16,883 nucleotides of DNA from Desulfonatronum sp. (GTDB lineage: Bacteria; Desulfobacterota; Desulfovibrionia; Desulfovibrionales; Desulfonatronaceae), in contig SKYX01000264.1 of NCBI GenBank assembly GCA_007127655.1, positions 1 to 16,883 on the forward strand, in the 5' to 3' direction. Position numbers and translations under genes: made by a program. This document shows, piece by piece, positions 15,537 through 16,883 of the stretch (position 1 is the first letter of the stretch; each line of letters opens with the position of its first letter). The notes beneath the pieces were generated by a model, which was not told the DNA's origin, searched no databases, and was given only the letters and a program-made list of their open reading frames with translations.

Positions 15537-16502
15537 CTATACCTTCACCCTCGCCTCGACCATCATCCGAACCACGTCCGGCATGGAGAACTTGGCTCGC
15601 CACCCTAATTCTCGCGCGGCCTTGGTCGGGTCGGCGCGACTGATCATGATGTCCGTGGGGCGGATGAATTCGGGATTGGTGCGCACATGGCGGGTCCAGT
15701 CCAGGTCAAGGCGCTCGAAAACCATTCGGACAAAATTTTCAAGGCTGAAGGTTTGCCCGGTGGCGATCACGTAGTCGTCCGGGGTGTCCTGCTGGAGCAT
15801 CAGCCACATGGCTTCCACGTATTCCGGGGCCCAGCCCCAGTCCCGCTGCACGTCAATGTTGCCCAGGGATAATTCGCCGCCCTCCTGGGCGATCCGACAG
15901 GCAGCGGCCACGATTTTCTGGGTCACGAAGCGTTCCGGACGCAGAGGGGACTCATGGTTGAAGAGGATTCCTGAGCAGGCGTAGAGACCGTAAGCCTCGC
16001 GATAATTGGCCACTTCCCAGAACGCCGCGGACTTGGCCACGGCATAGGGACTGCGTGGCCGGTACGGGGTCTCTTCGTTGGCGGGCACTCCTTGGGTATT
16101 TCCGAAGCATTCGCTGGAACCGGCGTTGTACAACCGTACCGGTCGTTCAAAAAAACGAATCGCCTCCAACAGATTGATCACCCCGACACTGATGCTCTCG
16201 AAGGTTTCCATCGGCTGTTCAAAAGACAGGCCCACGGAACTCTGACCGGCCAGATTGTAGATTTCGTCCGGATCGGAGCGAATGATGGCTTGCAACACGC
16301 TGCGAAAATCATTCACGGCCACGGAATACAGCGTGACCCGGTCCAGCACCTCCAGTTGCCGCAGGTTCGCGAACGAGGACATCTGCACGTCTCGGGACGT
16401 ACCGAAAACTTGGTAGCCCTTGTCCAGCAGCAGCTTCGACAAATAGGCCCCGTCCTGCCCGGAGATGCCCATGATCAGGGCTTTTTTTTGTTTTTTTGGC
16501 AT
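15537..16502 (-). CDS. gmd: GDP-mannose 4,6-dehydratase
   Basis: A 321-residue short-chain dehydrogenase/reductase-type enzyme that converts GDP-mannose to GDP-4-keto-6-deoxymannose, the precursor of GDP-fucose, GDP-rhamnose, GDP-perosamine and related sugars. The dinucleotide motif is G12-x2-G15-x2-G18 (GISGQDGAYL), and the catalytic pair is Tyr153 and Lys157 in SPYAVAK. Segments diagnostic of GMD are NLAGQSSVGLSFEQP, GSSECFG, FNHESPLRPERFVTQKI and the region around DVQRDWGWAPEYVEAMW. It is slightly shorter than the usual 340-370 residues. The ATG at 16502 is followed by two runs of A (7 and 8 bases) encoding KKQKK, with no evident Shine-Dalgarno sequence. No gene for a later step (fcl, rmd, per) is visible, so the final sugar is open. 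Confidence 0.96.
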   Translation of the reverse strand: MPKKQKKALIMGISGQDGAYLSKLLLDKGYQVFGTSRDVQMSSFANLRQLEVLDRVTLYSVAVNDFRSVLQAIIRSDPDEIYNLAGQSSVGLSFEQPMETFESISVGVINLLEAIRFFERPVRLYNAGSSECFGNTQGVPANEETPYRPRSPYAVAKSAAFWEVANYREAYGLYACSGILFNHESPLRPERFVTQKIVAAACRIAQEGGELSLGNIDVQRDWGWAPEYVEAMWLMLQQDTPDDYVIATGQTFSLENFVRMVFERLDLDWTRHVRTNPEFIRPTDIMISRADPTKAARELGWRAKFSMPDVVRMMVEARVKV

Positions 16503-16531
16503 GAATATGGCGATGCAAAGAGTTTTCGAGG

Positions 16532-16559
16532 TTTATACTTGGCAAGGACGGCCAATCAA
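16532..16559 (-). promoter_or_regulatory. gmd: Candidate sigma-70 promoter for gmd
   Basis: On the minus strand TTGATT (16559-16554) and TATAAA (16537-16532) are separated by 16 bp, in the 73-bp gap upstream of gmd. The -10 box matches five of six consensus bases and the -35 box four of six. Transcription would start near 16525, leaving a leader of about 23 bases. This would let the polysaccharide genes to the left be expressed independently of the small gene to the right. Confidence 0.45.
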
Positions 16560-16575
16560 TGAAGATCGACGGGGA

Positions 16576-16782
16576 TTACCGGAGATCAAAGACATGGAAC
16601 ACCAAAACCAAAACGCCCAGACGCGTTGCCCAGGTCATCCAGAGCAGCGTCCCCAACTGCTTCCGAAGCTGGAAGAGGCGCTTTTCAAAGCCGACAATAT
16701 CCGCCAAGACGGTTTGCTCGCTCGGAGCACTCGGATGATCGGGAACTGGATTGGGCATACGCCAGGGCAATTTTGTTCTCAC
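16576..16782 (-). CDS. Small 68-residue predicted membrane protein
   Basis: Starts at a GTG (16782-16780) that overlaps the stop of the preceding frame in a GTGA, the usual arrangement for translational coupling. The first half is Pro- and charge-rich (LPWRMPNPVPDHPSAP). Residues about 30-45 form an amphipathic helix (IVGFEKRLFQLRKQLG), and about 45-66 are hydrophobic (LLWMTWATRLGVLVLVFHVF), probably a single membrane helix. I recognise no family. Its position next to gmd suggests a part in surface-glycan assembly or export, but this is context only. Codon choice looks like that of the neighbouring genes, which favours a real gene. Confidence 0.6.
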   Translation of the reverse strand: MRTKLPWRMPNPVPDHPSAPSEQTVLADIVGFEKRLFQLRKQLGTLLWMTWATRLGVLVLVFHVFDLR

Positions 16783-16883
16783 GTAACCATCTGAAATTTT
16801 TGAGGCTGGTTTGCCCTTTTTGGAACGGATCGACTGTTTGACTGAACCAGGAATCGTTCATCAAGCCGTTGCCCAGCGCCAAG
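16779..16883 (-). CDS. C-terminal fragment of an unidentified gene, cut by the right edge
   Basis: The last 34 codons of an open frame entering from the right end at TGA 16781-16779, with a basic, Gln-rich tail (SRSVPKRANQPQKFQMVT). The case for it being real is the 4-bp GTGA overlap with the next small gene. Too little remains to name it. Another minus frame over the same bases stays open to 16685 but turns into Ser/Arg-rich low-quality sequence and would overlap the small gene. Confidence 0.45.
   Translation of the reverse strand, partial: LGAGQRLDERFLVQSNSRSVPKRANQPQKFQMVT

Noticed and set aside
16685..16882. Minus-strand open frame of 65 codons at the right edge
   Set aside because: Its second half is Ser/Arg/Cys-rich with poor codon choice, and it overlaps the coupled 68-residue gene in another frame.

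Overview
All the genes I can support lie on the minus strand, so the window reads right to left. The DNA is moderately GC-rich by eye, with Gram-negative envelope genes throughout: a lipid-transport (Mla/MCE) ABC system, a lipoprotein, a periplasmic Dsb-type protein and LPS/O-antigen type sugar genes. Together with a bacterial GlnS and a STAS-permease fusion, this suggests a Desulfobacterota/deltaproteobacterial genome, perhaps Desulfovibrionales. That placement is inference; there is no rRNA or other marker here to prove it.

Layout in transcription order. (1) Right edge, 16883-10385: a surface-polysaccharide block. It holds the tail of an unidentified gene, a coupled 68-residue membrane protein, a GDP-mannose 4,6-dehydratase (gmd) with a good candidate promoter, a short-repeat spacer, a coiled-coil protein, a 786-residue protein with two fused GT-B glycosyltransferase modules, a GtrB/DPM1-like polyprenyl-phosphate glycosyltransferase with two membrane helices, and an unrecognised protein with about eight membrane helices. 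(2) 10260-7722: an exported DsbA/ScsC-like thiol-disulfide protein followed closely by glnS. (3) 7540-1: a tightly packed run consisting of a lipoprotein type-1 periplasmic binding protein, a hybrid histidine kinase (TM-periplasmic-TM-HAMP-PAS-HisKA-HATPase-REC), a sugE/gdx small multidrug exporter, then mlaE (fused to an N-terminal STAS domain), mlaF and an mlaD-type MCE protein cut by the left edge. Gaps inside this run are 1-31 bp and several genes overlap, so it looks like one transcription unit.

How it may work together: the binding protein and kinase resemble TorT/TorS-type pairs, in which a periplasmic protein presents a ligand to a sensor kinase. They are followed by export and lipid-trafficking genes, suggesting an envelope-stress or small-molecule response unit (inference). 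The polysaccharide block would make and assemble a GDP-mannose-derived surface glycan.

The most unusual signal is a family of degenerate short repeats built on GGTTCA. One copy runs in frame through the 3' end of mlaF and encodes a five-fold EPLNx pentapeptide tail that is not part of the ABC fold. A second copy lies just before the coiled-coil gene, next to a different heptamer repeat (TYCTGNN). No gene-free stretch exceeds about 180 bp. I saw no tRNA, rRNA, CRISPR array, transposase or convincing intrinsic terminator.
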